From Roseovarius sp. 217 (GTDB lineage: Bacteria; Pseudomonadota; Alphaproteobacteria; Rhodobacterales; Rhodobacteraceae), in NCBI RefSeq assembly GCF_000152845.1, contig NZ_CH902586.1, positions 11,601 to 75,600 of the forward strand: a DNA stretch of 64,000 nucleotides, read 5' to 3'. A program made the position numbers and the translations under genes. Under the pieces are notes generated by a model that saw nothing but the letters and a program-made list of their open reading frames with translations, had not been told where the DNA came from and did no database searches. Of the stretch, positions 16,400 through 25,446 are shown in pieces. Within the stretch, counting starts at the first letter, position 1; every line of letters begins with the position of its first letter.

Positions 16400-17773
16400 C
16401 TAGCAGGTTGCTGAATTAGTCGGCCCTCGACGCGCTTTGAGGAACATGATTCACTCTTTGCACGGTAAATGCGGGGGTGGTGATGCGCGGGACGGATGAC
16501 AAGAGCGGTTCGCTTTTCAGCTATGTTGATCTTGAAGATCGGATTCCGACCAAACACCCTCTGCGCAATATCCGGCGGGTCGTGAATGATGCTCTGGCCA
16601 GTCTCGATGCGGAGTTCGAGGCGCTTTACACCGATTTTGGGCGCCCCTAGATCCCGCCGGAACGTCTCATTCGGGCGAGCCTGTTGCAAATCCTGTTCTC
16701 TGTCCGGTCCGAGCGGCAGTTGATGGAGCAGATGGACTACAACCTGATGTTCCGCTGGTTTGTTGGGTTGGGCATTGACGACCCGGTCTGGGTGCCGACG
16801 GTGTTCACCAAGAACCGCGACCGGCTGTTGAGCACGGAGATGTCGCGCAAGGTGATGGCGGCGATCCTTGCGCATCGCGAGGTCGCGCCGCTCTTGTCGG
16901 ATGAGCATTTTTCGGTTGATGGCACGCTGGTCAAGGCGTGGGCGTCGATGAAGAGTTTCCAGCCCAAGGCCGATGCCGCCCCGCCTGACGATGAAGGGCC
17001 GGGCGATCCGCCCAATACGGACACCACTCCCGAGACCAAGACTTCCGAAACCCCAGTCGAGACCGACCCGATGCCCCGAAACACCAAGCCCCACCGCAAC
17101 GCCGAGGTCGATTTCAAGGGCGAGAAGCGCTCGAATGCCACCCATGCTTCGACCACCGATCCTGATGCCCGGCTCTACAAGAAATCCCCCGGCACCGGGG
17201 CGATGCTGTGCTTCATCGGGCATGCGCTGATGGAAAACCGCAACGGTCTCATCGTGCAGGGCGACCTGACCCAGGCCGACGGCCATGCCGAACGCAAGGC
17301 CGCGCTGGACATGGTTCATCGCCATTCCCCCGGATCGACCCGGCGACTGACGCTTGGGGCCGACAAGGGCTACGACGCGGGTGGGTTCGTTTCCGACCTG
17401 CGCAAGGCCTGCGTCACGCCCCATGTCGCACAGAAGGCGAGATATTCAGCGATTGATGGTCGCACCATCCGGCATAAGGGCTACGGCTTGTCCCAGAAGC
17501 ACCGAAAGAAGATCGAAGAGGCGTTCGGTTGGGCTAAAACTGTCGGTGGCATGGCGCAGACAATGTATCGCGGCGTCGAACGTGTCCGGTCGCGGTTCAT
17601 CCTGACAATGGCCGCCAACAACCTCGCCAGACTGCCCCGGTTGCTTGCAGCATGAAGTAGAGAAACGCCTCTCAGGGCGCATGTCAAACCGCCGAAAGGC
17701 CTCACAATAACGCGGTACAACCCTGATGAGGGGACAGCGTTCTGCCTCGGCGACTAATTCAGCGACCTGCTAG
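16400..17773 (+). mobile_element. IS5-family insertion sequence with CTAG target duplication
   Basis: Terminal inverted repeats AGGTTGCTGAATTAGTCG (from about 16404) and the reverse complement of CGACTAATTCAGCGACCT (to 17769), one mismatch. Both ends are flanked by CTAG (16400-16403 and 17770-17773), consistent with the 4-bp target duplication of IS5-type elements. The element contains one transposase gene inactivated by a stop codon. Confidence 0.85.
16483..17655 (+). pseudogene. IS5-family transposase interrupted by an amber codon
   Basis: The gene starts at ATG 16483 (MRGTDDKSGSLFSYVDLEDRIP) and is in frame to 17655 except for TAG at 16648-16650, which falls in DFGRP*IPPERLIRASLLQ where relatives have a Ser codon (TCG to TAG would do it). 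After the stop, the DDE domain is intact: HFSVDGTLVKAWASMKS (first Asp), TLGADKGYDAGGF (second) and HRKKIEEAFGWAKTVGG (Glu). A shortened protein could start at ATG 16684 but would lack the N-terminal ~67 residues. The domestic element is therefore probably non-autonomous. Confidence 0.88.
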
Positions 17774-17804
17774 TGTTCGCCACCTGGCATAAGATTCCGA
17801 AGGG

Positions 17805-18074
17805 CTATGCGTCTGGCTTCTGGTCGAACAGAATAACGTGCGCGCCTTCTTCACTGTCAGGGTTGCCTACCAGCACGAACGGCATATCCGACCCGTACTT
17901 CTCGTAGAGACAGCGGTATTTCATCTGGCCGCTGAGCGGATCGCGCACTTGGTCATAGCGAAAGCTGTGCTGAACGCCGTCTTCGATCCAGGCCTTGACG
18001 CCATCGGGGGTCACCAGTGCAAGCGGCGCGCCGTCCAGCAAGATTGTCTCGCCAACGTTGAAAATCTCTTTCAT
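17805..18074 (-). CDS. Hypothetical protein
   Basis: 89 residues, mixed alpha/beta composition (FNVGETILLDGAPLALVTPDGVKAWIEDGVQHSF...YEKYGSDMPFVLVGNPD). No signal peptide, membrane segment or motif I recognise. It looks like a real small soluble protein because of the balanced composition and a start 8 bases after GGAGACC-like sequence. Together with the next small gene on the same strand it may form a short transcript. Confidence 0.4.
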   Translation of the reverse strand: MKEIFNVGETILLDGAPLALVTPDGVKAWIEDGVQHSFRYDQVRDPLSGQMKYRCLYEKYGSDMPFVLVGNPDSEEGAHVILFDQKPDA

Positions 18075-18234
18075 CTCATGGGTCTCCTATCGGTTCTCTT
18101 TGGTAGCGTTGCAAGCCGTCGTCGCCTTTGCAACAATCTCTGCCCCGCGTGTTCTCTCTCTCGGTGTCATTGCCCCCGGATCACAATCGTGTCCTGCTCA
18201 GCTCGCTCGCGAGCATTTTAGGGCTGGAGGCGGT

Positions 18235-18420
18235 CTATCCTGCGTCCTCATAGGGCTCGTACCTCAGGTTCGCACCGTCCGACGGCTCAAAGTCATCGGA
18301 CCATCTTGTACGGCGCATGCCGCAGATCCACTGGAATACGACGCCAACCTCGACATCTTCACCGTTTACCGACGCCCAAATGACTTCGACGGGGTAACCC
18401 GCATAATTCTTCATGCTCAA
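18235..18420 (-). CDS. Hypothetical small protein
   Basis: 61 residues (MSMKNYAGYPVEVIWASVNGEDVEVGVVFQWICGMRR...), acidic, no recognisable domain. GGAGGTCAGGAG immediately upstream of the ATG is a strong ribosome binding site and is the main reason for accepting the gene. Function unknown. Confidence 0.4.
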   Translation of the reverse strand: MSMKNYAGYPVEVIWASVNGEDVEVGVVFQWICGMRRTRWSDDFEPSDGANLRYEPYEDAG

Positions 18421-18484
18421 CTCCTGACCTCCATTTGGTCGGAGCCGCAGTAATCAGGTGGCAGGTATCTGCCTGTACCTATAT

Positions 18485-18937
18485 ATGCGTGGCCAACACA
18501 AAACGGAGTTTACAAACTTGCTTTACAGGCCTCTACATATTGCGCTCTTTCTGGGCGCGGCTTCATCGGCTGTCGCTGCCGAGTGGGAGATCGGCTTGTC
18601 GCGAGGTCTGGAGACCTATGCTGCGACTTCGAACGACGGAACTTTGCTCTTAGTTTGCGATCCTGACCGTGTCTACAACCCAAACGTGAGCCATGCGTAC
18701 TTTTTGTCGCATTTTGACGATGACCAATTCCCGCAACAAGTTGTTCTTCTCGCGGCGACCGGAGAGCAGGCTGCCTTTTCTGTGCAGAACGGGATCGCAA
18801 CGCAACGCGATGCTGATCCTGCCGAATGGGCACAGCTCATCGACATGATCGAGGCGGGTGGTCAAATCGCTGTCGTGACTGCACGCGATGCCTTTACGCT
18901 TGATCAGGACGCGCTGCCCGGGCTTCGATGCCGCTGA
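18485..18937 (+). CDS. Putative exported protein of unknown function
   Basis: About 150 residues from ATG 18485 (an in-frame ATG at 18458 is also possible). The N-terminus has a basic region and a hydrophobic stretch ending SAVAA/EWEIG, a typical Sec signal. The mature part has mixed composition (LETYAATSNDGTLLLVCDP... QVVLLAATGEQAAFSVQNG) without a known motif. Its 3' end overlaps the convergent VirC2-like gene by ~44 bases, so the natural C-terminus may have been altered by the junction. Confidence 0.45.
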   Translation: MRGQHKTEFTNLLYRPLHIALFLGAASSAVAAEWEIGLSRGLETYAATSNDGTLLLVCDPDRVYNPNVSHAYFLSHFDDDQFPQQVVLLAATGEQAAFSVQNGIATQRDADPAEWAQLIDMIEAGGQIAVVTARDAFTLDQDALPGLRCR

Positions 18938-19583
18938 TCTTTTGAGCGAGTTCTTCGATCTCGGATCTCAGCAGTGCCTTGCCGAAGGCGGACAACAGTT
19001 GCGTCACCCCATACACGTTGAGCGGGTCATCAATGCTTGTCTGCAACGCCGCCACATGGGCTGCGTCGAGCCTGATCATCGATTTCATGAAGGGGGCACC
19101 AGTGCCTTTGGACTCGGCCAGGCGTGGTCGTGCAGCGGAGGCAACCTCATGCCAGGTCGCGGCGTCGCGCAGTTTTTGCATGCGGGCGCGAACCGCTTTG
19201 ATCAAGGCACGCCGAACGTAGTCCGGGTCAAGGCCAGATCGTTCTGCCAGCGCATCAATCCGTGCCTGATCTTCAGCCCCGATGCGCACGTAAAAGGTTC
19301 GAGACTGCGCTTCGGTGCGAGTGCTGCAAGCATCATCCGCCAACGGCTGGGTAGATACCCCCGAGTTGATGCGCGCCGTTTCAGCCGAGCCTGCCTTTTC
19401 CCCTTTCCGGGGTTCTTTCTTGTCCACCGAATTTGCCGCTGGGCCTTCTGTCGCGACCGCTGCCGCCGTACTCTGATTGAATGCGGCATATTTCGTGGCG
19501 CTCGTGGCGAACTGCCGCGACCGCGCCAGCCTGTCTTCGTTCGAGACAGCGGTCCCGGACCGGTTTGGAATCTTCCTAGCCAT
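18894..19583 (-). CDS. VirC2-like conjugation accessory protein (ribbon-helix-helix)
   Basis: About 229 residues from ATG 19583, which overlaps the stop of the ParA-like gene (ATGGCTAG). The first ~100 residues are low-complexity and basic (RKIPNRSGTAV...). A segment RTFYVRIGAEDQARIDALAERSGLDPDYVRRALIKAVRAR (~105-145) looks like a ribbon-helix-helix unit, followed by a second helical half. In Agrobacterium, VirC2 is an RHH DNA-binding protein encoded directly after the ParA-like VirC1, and the pair promotes relaxosome assembly at the transfer origin. The same order and position next to a relaxase locus support a VirC2-type role; sequence identity was not measured. Confidence 0.55.
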   Translation of the reverse strand: MARKIPNRSGTAVSNEDRLARSRQFATSATKYAAFNQSTAAAVATEGPAANSVDKKEPRKGEKAGSAETARINSGVSTQPLADDACSTRTEAQSRTFYVRIGAEDQARIDALAERSGLDPDYVRRALIKAVRARMQKLRDAATWHEVASAARPRLAESKGTGAPFMKSMIRLDAAHVAALQTSIDDPLNVYGVTQLLSAFGKALLRSEIEELAQKISGIEARAARPDQA

Positions 19584-20367
19584 TGGCAGCGTCCACCATG
19601 GCCTCGATGTCGCAAAGGACATCGCCGCACAGTGTCAGGGCTGAGGAAAGATGCCCCGCCTGCAACCGATGACGAAGATCTTGTTCATAAATGTCCCGCA
19701 CATATCCCAGTGGTCCGGTCAGCGGCATGCGCTGGATCGCAGTGAGATGGGGCACCGGCGTGGGCAGGAGCGGCAGGGTTGAAATCACCTCGAAGACCTC
19801 AAGGTCCTGCCGGTGAACCCTGCGTCTTGCCGCATCACGCTCAAAGTCATCGCCTGCGGTCACGAAATCGATCGCGCGTTTGTCCGCGTTCATCAATACC
19901 GCTGAAAACAGCGGGGCGGGGTCATCCGGCCCGAGGGTCTCGATCATGCGCATAACCCATGTCAGGGTTTTCAGGGCCGCCACGAAATCCGATTGTACCG
20001 GCACGGCCGGCACTAGGATCATGTCGCAGGCCAGCGCCAGTGTTTCGGTGTCGGGGTGTTCGCCGGGGCGGGTGTCGATCAGAACCAGATCCACACCTTC
20101 AGCTTCAAAGCCGTCCAGCGCGTGGTATAGGCCTTCAACGGTCTCGGGGGCATCGGCCACGGTCAAGCCTGTGGGCCATGGAAGGCGTGGCAGATCACCA
20201 AAGTCGGCGCGCGCGCTTTTTGATTCCCATTCGAGGATCTGCTTGTCAGCATCCGCATCCATGACATGCACACGGCGGCCGCGTGCGAGCATGGCGGACG
20301 CAAGCATCTGTATGAGAGTTGTCTTTCCCGATCCGCCCTTTGCGGAGATGGCTGTCACAACAAGCAT
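19576..20367 (-). CDS. ParA/MinD-type ATPase, VirC1-like
   Basis: 263 residues. Deviant Walker A motif at the N-terminus (AISAKGGSGKTTLIQMLA), DADADKQILEWE corresponding to Walker A', and VDLVLIDTRPGEHPD as Walker B. It lacks the N-terminal HTH of partition ParA proteins encoded in repABC operons, which fits VirC1-like proteins better than plasmid partition; no ParB gene is adjacent. VirC1 ATPases spatially coordinate the conjugative DNA substrate and the coupling protein. Translation is probably coupled to the VirC2-like gene. It is divergent from mobC, across the oriT candidate region. Confidence 0.75.
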   Translation of the reverse strand: MLVVTAISAKGGSGKTTLIQMLASAMLARGRRVHVMDADADKQILEWESKSARADFGDLPRLPWPTGLTVADAPETVEGLYHALDGFEAEGVDLVLIDTRPGEHPDTETLALACDMILVPAVPVQSDFVAALKTLTWVMRMIETLGPDDPAPLFSAVLMNADKRAIDFVTAGDDFERDAARRRVHRQDLEVFEVISTLPLLPTPVPHLTAIQRMPLTGPLGYVRDIYEQDLRHRLQAGHLSSALTLCGDVLCDIEAMVDAANG

Positions 20368-21035
20368 TCAATGTCTCCATCACGTATATTTTGCGCCGTT
20401 ATGGCGATGCCTCGGGATGGCGTCCAGACCTTGCGCGATACAGGCGTTCAACCTTTGGGTCAGACAGATGTGCAGCTGCTGAGGCGATGTGCTGTTTTGG
20501 CGATCATCTACGTACGCGTTCGGTCAATCGGTCAGCCGGTCACTCACGCCGACCGTCATTGCAGCGCCCATCCTTTTCGCCATCGCGTCGTTGTGGCAAT
20601 TTCTCAATGCTGCCCTCAGCCTTCGAGGTTTCGGGTCACCTGACCATCGACTATCCGTATCAGCGCCGACGTAATACGCACGGTGCTGCGCAGGCGTTCC
20701 AATCCCACAAGGTCTTCTTCTCCTTCCAGGAGAACCCCTTTGAGCATTCAACGCCAATGAAGCGATATCGTGTCGGCTGCGCCGACGTCATTCCCGCGCC
20801 TGTTCAGGATCCGGGCCAAGGTCCCGGATCGCGGCGCGGGGGAGGCGGTGTCCCTTCGGTCTGTTCGTTGTCGCGTGGGGTTTAAAGCAGGCATGGCCAA
20901 GGCCCTGCCTGCTGATCACCGAAGGTGCGACAACGGACCGAAGGGACGTTGACAGGAACGGTATTGTGTATGACAAAACTTGTACGGTGACTCATTAGAG
21001 TTTTCGTGTTTGCAAAAACTATCTAATGATAAATC
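20368..21035. other. Putative origin of transfer (oriT) region
   Basis: A 668-base gene-free region between divergent virC1-like and mobC genes, the usual place of an oriT. The right half holds at least four inverted repeats: GATCCGGG/CCCGGATC (20808-20830, 7-base loop); a long nested structure (20850-20947, separate entry); and an AT-rich imperfect dyad ATTAGA...TCTAAT (20994-21026) just before mobC. A TTGACA box lies at 20949-20954 and could be part of the mobC promoter. The nick site is not identified; ATCCTG on the minus strand inside the 20808 repeat resembles nic cores of MOBP relaxases, but this is weak. Confidence 0.5.
20850..20947. repeat. Nested inverted repeats in the putative oriT
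   Basis: Outer arms: GTCCCTTCGGTC (20850-20861) plus CGTTGTCGC (20866-20874) pair perfectly with GCGACAACG (20927-20935) plus GACCGAAGGGAC (20936-20947), leaving only a 4-base TGTT bulge on the left. Inside lies a second 13-bp hairpin with one mismatch and a 2-base loop (20886-20898 with 20901-20913). This gives 21 outer and 12 inner base pairs, far beyond chance for a 98-base stretch. Confidence 0.85.
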
Positions 21036-21593
21036 TTGCCGCCCATGTCCAAACGCCTCTCCACCATAGCCCGACAGGAGGTTCTCCGGCTTGCCGCGCA
21101 AGGACTTGGCGATGGGGAGATCGCCGTGCGTGTTGGCTGCTCCCGGCCCACTGTCGCCCGCGTGCGGGCGCGCGGTGTGGTGACGGATCGAACCACAAAG
21201 GGCCGCGTGCTGCAGGTTCGGGTGTCCGCCCGTGAGGCCGAAGCATTCGAGGCGCTTGTGGCTGAGACGGGCATGACCACGTCGGGTCTGCTCCGGCACA
21301 TGATCCGTCTGTCATCCGGCATTGTCGCGTTTCGCCGGGACGAGGTCACGGCGCTCAAGGCGTCAGCCAATCAGCTCAATGCCTTGGCGCGCAATCTTGT
21401 GCAGATGCTGAAGCTTGCCAATGCGGGCAAGCTGCGGTGGAACGCGCGCGACGCGGCAATGGTCGGTCGGCTTGCGGATCGGGCCGAAGAGGTTGCCCGG
21501 GCTGTGCAGGCTTTGCGCGCGGCCTCGCTGCGCGGGTCCTTCGTCCGGGTGTCCGATCTTCGGGACGTTGGGGAGGGGCAGCGCGATGGCTGA
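21036..21593 (+). CDS. mobC: MobC/VirD1-like relaxosome protein
   Basis: 185 residues (start at 21036 or at ATG 21045). N-terminal HTH-like region (RQEVLRLAAQGLGDGEIAVRVGCSRPTVARVRARG), a ribbon-helix-helix-type middle (LQVRVSAREAEAFEALVAETGMTTSGLLRHMIR) and the C-terminal MobC signature (LKASANQLNALARNLVQMLKLANAGKLRWN...). MobC and VirD1 proteins bind oriT and help the relaxase melt and nick it. The stop overlaps the relaxase start by 8 bases, so the two are cotranslated. The presence of an HTH in front of the RHH suggests that it may also repress its own promoter. Confidence 0.82.
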   Translation: MPPMSKRLSTIARQEVLRLAAQGLGDGEIAVRVGCSRPTVARVRARGVVTDRTTKGRVLQVRVSAREAEAFEALVAETGMTTSGLLRHMIRLSSGIVAFRRDEVTALKASANQLNALARNLVQMLKLANAGKLRWNARDAAMVGRLADRAEEVARAVQALRAASLRGSFVRVSDLRDVGEGQRDG

Positions 21594-23460
21594 AACACGC
21601 ACCCTCCAGCAGGCGGTATTGGGCGAGATACTGCCTCATGTGGGGCGGCGGTCTGCAGCCATGGCAGGCGAGGCGCGCGTCTCGCCGGGCCGTCGGCGGG
21701 GCACGTCCGGCGGGGCAGTTGCGGTAATGTCCTGGAACGCGCTGCGGGTGCCGCAAAGCGTGGTGAAGCGGGTTGGCACGGGCGGGTGTCATTCACCCAA
21801 AGAGTTGCGCAGACAGATGAAGTACATCCTGCGCGACGAGGCGCGGGTCGCAGCCTGGTCGAACCAGATCGGCATCGATCGTGTCTTTGGCGAGCGTGGC
21901 ATGGAGAATGTCATTGCCGATTGGAGTGCCTCCTGGTGCGGGGCCCCGAAACGGGGTCATACCGATCACATCATCCTGTCCTTTCCCAAGGGAACCGAGG
22001 CGGAGTTGGCGGAAGCCATCTCGCGCGAATGGGCGCAGGAGGTGTTCGGCGGGGATTACCGGGATCGATATCGGTATGTGGCGGCCCTTCATTGCAACAC
22101 AGATCATGTGCATGCCCATGTTCTTGTCGACAAGGTTGGAATGGAGGACGGCAAGTTCCTCTCGATCAGCCGCCATTCCGAGATCAGCTATGACATGATG
22201 CGCGAGCTGCATGCGCAGATCGCGGGCGAGCACGGGCTGGTGCTGAACGCCTCTTCCCGTCTGTCGCGCGGCATCATGGAAAACGCTCCGCGGGACACCG
22301 ATTTGCAAGCGGCCCGCAAGGAGGGACGGGAGCCAGTGGTTGCCCCGCTGGATCCTGAAAGCCGCGCTCTGCGCGAGGCCGAGATACGCAGGCACGCTGA
22401 GGGGTATCGGCAGCTGGCGCAACTTGCCGGGATGCGCCTGGAGGCCGACACCCCTCCGGATGGATGGATGGGGCGCATCGCGGAGGGCGCAGAGCTTGCC
22501 GCCACCAACTTGATGAAAGGAATGCCGGTGAAAGAAGGGTTTGCCGAAGGGGTTGATATCCCCGCTGCCGGAGCGGATGTGATCGGTCGTCTGATCGCCG
22601 CCCGCGAGACATTGCAGGCGGAAGCCGACACCGCCTGGAGCGCCATTCAGGACATGGCGCCCGGTGCCGAGAAGGTAGAACTGGAACAGCTCTTTGCCGG
22701 GCAGGCCCGCGAAATGGGCACGCTTCTGGGCCGCGACTTTCTTGCGGATCATTCTTCATCGGTGTCGCCCGAGCGCGATCCCTACAGAGTTCAGGGGATT
22801 GCGGGGCTGGTCGCACGGGCAGGAGACGAGGACAATCCGCTCGTCGTTGAGGCCGATGCTGCACTGGGTCGTTTCAGAGCGGAATTGGCGCGGGTTCTGG
22901 CACCGATGGAGTCACGGCTCGAGGAGGCGGGCAGCAGCGTCGAAGAAGTCGCTGCCCGTTTCACCGCACCCCATCGCAGCGAGGCGCAACTCGAAGCCTC
23001 ACGCCCAGTGGACGCACAGGAGCGCTCGGACTGGCTTGGGCTCGAACGCGACCTGCAGGCGCGCGCGCGTGATGTTTTTGCGGGGCTGCACATGGATCGT
23101 GATCTTTTGGCGGATCTGGCGCGTCAGGACATTCTCGACGCGGGGCAGGGCAGCCGCCTTGCCGACATCGCCACGCTGGACAAGCTGATCTCCGACGTGC
23201 GGCAAGACCTGCGCGACGGGGATATGGATCAGCTGGCAGCGGGCCGGATCGATCCGCTCATGGACCGCATCGAAGACCCTGGTCTGCGACAAGCCGTGTT
23301 CTCGGAGCTAAAGGCCATCGCCGCGGTGGATGCGGGTGATGACATTGCCGGGCGCGACAGCGAACCCGCCGCCACCTATCGGACCCGGATCGAGGCTTTC
23401 GAGCGCGCCGAGGAGCGGGGTCGCGACCGGGACGATACCAGTGGCGATTACGGGCTCTAG
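21586..23460 (+). CDS. VirD2-type relaxase
   Basis: 624 residues. The N-terminal third is a relaxase domain: PKELRRQMKYILRD (candidate catalytic Tyr ~80), KRGHTDHIILSFPKG (~125-137, motif II region) and ALHCNTDHVHAHVLVDKVG (~167-185), the three-histidine metal-binding motif III. The remainder is long, helical and acidic with low similarity to anything I recognise, and probably carries the translocation signal recognised by VirD4. It nicks oriT and is piloted into the recipient with the transferred strand. ATG 21586 overlaps mobC; longer in-frame upstream sequence is mobC DNA. It is followed after 12 bases by virD4. Confidence 0.87.
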   Translation: MAETRTLQQAVLGEILPHVGRRSAAMAGEARVSPGRRRGTSGGAVAVMSWNALRVPQSVVKRVGTGGCHSPKELRRQMKYILRDEARVAAWSNQIGIDRVFGERGMENVIADWSASWCGAPKRGHTDHIILSFPKGTEAELAEAISREWAQEVFGGDYRDRYRYVAALHCNTDHVHAHVLVDKVGMEDGKFLSISRHSEISYDMMRELHAQIAGEHGLVLNASSRLSRGIMENAPRDTDLQAARKEGREPVVAPLDPESRALREAEIRRHAEGYRQLAQLAGMRLEADTPPDGWMGRIAEGAELAATNLMKGMPVKEGFAEGVDIPAAGADVIGRLIAARETLQAEADTAWSAIQDMAPGAEKVELEQLFAGQAREMGTLLGRDFLADHSSSVSPERDPYRVQGIAGLVARAGDEDNPLVVEADAALGRFRAELARVLAPMESRLEEAGSSVEEVAARFTAPHRSEAQLEASRPVDAQERSDWLGLERDLQARARDVFAGLHMDRDLLADLARQDILDAGQGSRLADIATLDKLISDVRQDLRDGDMDQLAAGRIDPLMDRIEDPGLRQAVFSELKAIAAVDAGDDIAGRDSEPAATYRTRIEAFERAEERGRDRDDTSGDYGL

Positions 23461-23472
23461 AGGATTCAAAAC

Positions 23473-25404
23473 ATGCTGCATGCAATGGAAAGCCGTTGGC
23501 GGTATCCGATCGCCATCCTGCTCGGTCTCGGTGTTGGCACCTGGATCGGTGCCGCGATCGCCACGCTCTATCTGATGGCGCGGTTTGGCGAAGACCTGGG
23601 TGGGTTCGATATTTTCGAACTTTGGCTGCTCAATCTGTCTGATCCACGGATCAAGGCAAACCCTGCTGTGGAACATACTGCGTGGCTCATCACGGCACTT
23701 CCTGCCCTGCTTCTGGCGGCGACAGGAGCGACATCCGTTCATCGCGGGTCGCTCACCGATTATGATGATGCGCATTTCCAGTCGCGTCCCGAGCTCCGCC
23801 GCAACCGTATGTCGGCGTCTCTTTCCCAGAACGGCTTTCTGTTCGGCAAGCTCGGGTCACCTGCGTCCCGCGCGCCTTTCGTGTCGGCCACGCCAGATCG
23901 CTTCCCACACGCAATGATGATCGCGCCAACGGGCCGGGGCAAAGGGGTAGGCTTCGTTTTGCCGAACCTTTTGCACTTCCAGGGCAGTGCCGTGATCCTC
24001 GACGTCAAGGGCGAGAATTTCGAGAAGACATCCATCCACCGCCAAAAGGCGCTGAACAATCAGGTCTGGTACTTTTCGCCTTATGACTACGTTCAGCCCG
24101 AGGGCAAGAACGGGCCCGTCCTGACCCGCACGCACCGGTTCAATCCTCTCCAGCGCATTGCCGATCTGCCCAGCCCCGAGCAGCAATACACCGCCGTCAA
24201 CACCATGGCGGATTTGTTCCTCATCGTCGAAAGCGTGAACGCGCAGAGCTTTTTCCAGGCCGGACGCAGCCTGTTCGTGGCGTCTTGCCTCTACGCCATC
24301 GAGACCGGCAAGCCGACGATCGGTGAGGCGCTGCGGATCATGACTGGCGGCGGCAATAAAAAGGAATTCTACAAACGGGCCGCGATGCAGACCGCAAACC
24401 CGGTGGTGGCAGAGATTTTCCTGAGCATGGCCGACGAAGTGGACAAGATTCTCGATTCCTATGTCAGTGTGATCCGCGGGGCCGGATTGGAGCTCTGGCT
24501 CGATCCGGCGGTGGACCGGGCAACACAGGCAAGCGATTTCGACTTCGGGACGTTCCGACGAGAGCCACAGTCGCTCTATATTGTTGTGCAGCCGGAACAC
24601 CTGAAAACACTGGCCCCCCTGATCCGGCTCCTGTTCGCCGATGCCATCGCATGTCTGCAGCGCGCGCATCCCGGACCGGACGAGCCACATCCCGTCATGT
24701 TCCTGATGGATGAATTCGACCAACTGGGCAAACAACCCCTGGTCTTGCAGAGCATAAAGACGATCCGCTCCTATGGCGGGCGGCTCTTTATCATCTCGCA
24801 GTCGATCCCCGGTCTTGAGGGCATCTACGGCGAAACCGACCGCCGTGCGCTACAGGCCGGTGCGGGTGTACAGATTTACATGACCCCGCAGGATGATCGC
24901 ACCGCCGACGTGCTGTCCGCAGCCCTGGGCAAGCGCACGATCGTGGGCAAGACCAGATCACAGGCAACCGTGCGCAAGCTCTCGGAAAGCGCAAATATCA
25001 GCCGTCGCTCGGAAGAACGGGCGCTGGTATCCCCCGCTGAATTGCTGCGTTTCCCGCTCGACAAGGTCCTTGTCCTGCCCGAGGGGCAATATCCCATCAA
25101 GGCGGATCACATCCGTTACTATGCGGACCGGCATTTTGAGGAGATCGACAAAGCACGGCAGGGGCATGCCTTGCCCTATCCTCCTGCTGCAGCGCCAGTC
25201 TCGAACAGGCCGAAGAAAATCACCCTCGAGAAACCAGAACCCGCGGCACCCGCGGCGATCTCCATGGGCGACAAGGAATTCGAGACTGCGATCCAGACCT
25301 ATACAGGAGCGCTACAGGGATACGCAGAAGCCGCGAGGGCAAAGCCAAAGAAAACACGTTTCGGTGGTCGGGCGCGCTCTTCGGACGCAAAGGCGAGGGG
25401 ATGA
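23473..25404 (+). CDS. virD4: VirD4/TraG-type coupling protein
   Basis: 643 residues. Two N-terminal membrane segments (~10-35 and ~72-92), Walker A in APTGRGKGVGFVLPNLL (~152-170), ILDVKGENFEKT, Walker B in PVMFLMDEFDQLGK (~410-420), and the RSYGGRLFIISQSI glutamine motif. The C-terminal tail (KPKKTRFGGRARSSDAKARG) is basic. It is an inner-membrane ATPase that passes the relaxosome to the VirB channel. It is cotranscribed with mobC and the relaxase, and its 3' end abuts the converging defence block. The length is normal for the family. Confidence 0.93.
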   Translation: MLHAMESRWRYPIAILLGLGVGTWIGAAIATLYLMARFGEDLGGFDIFELWLLNLSDPRIKANPAVEHTAWLITALPALLLAATGATSVHRGSLTDYDDAHFQSRPELRRNRMSASLSQNGFLFGKLGSPASRAPFVSATPDRFPHAMMIAPTGRGKGVGFVLPNLLHFQGSAVILDVKGENFEKTSIHRQKALNNQVWYFSPYDYVQPEGKNGPVLTRTHRFNPLQRIADLPSPEQQYTAVNTMADLFLIVESVNAQSFFQAGRSLFVASCLYAIETGKPTIGEALRIMTGGGNKKEFYKRAAMQTANPVVAEIFLSMADEVDKILDSYVSVIRGAGLELWLDPAVDRATQASDFDFGTFRREPQSLYIVVQPEHLKTLAPLIRLLFADAIACLQRAHPGPDEPHPVMFLMDEFDQLGKQPLVLQSIKTIRSYGGRLFIISQSIPGLEGIYGETDRRALQAGAGVQIYMTPQDDRTADVLSAALGKRTIVGKTRSQATVRKLSESANISRRSEERALVSPAELLRFPLDKVLVLPEGQYPIKADHIRYYADRHFEEIDKARQGHALPYPPAAAPVSNRPKKITLEKPEPAAPAAISMGDKEFETAIQTYTGALQGYAEAARAKPKKTRFGGRARSSDAKARG

Positions 25405-25446
25405 TCTGGAAATCGAATGTGGCTGTGCTGTTCTGCCATGCGCCAG

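Noticed and set aside
19576..20367. ParA-type gene as plasmid partition ParA.
   Set aside because: No ParB gene or parS-like repeats next to it and no N-terminal HTH; location beside the relaxase locus favours a VirC1-like role. Partition cannot be fully excluded.
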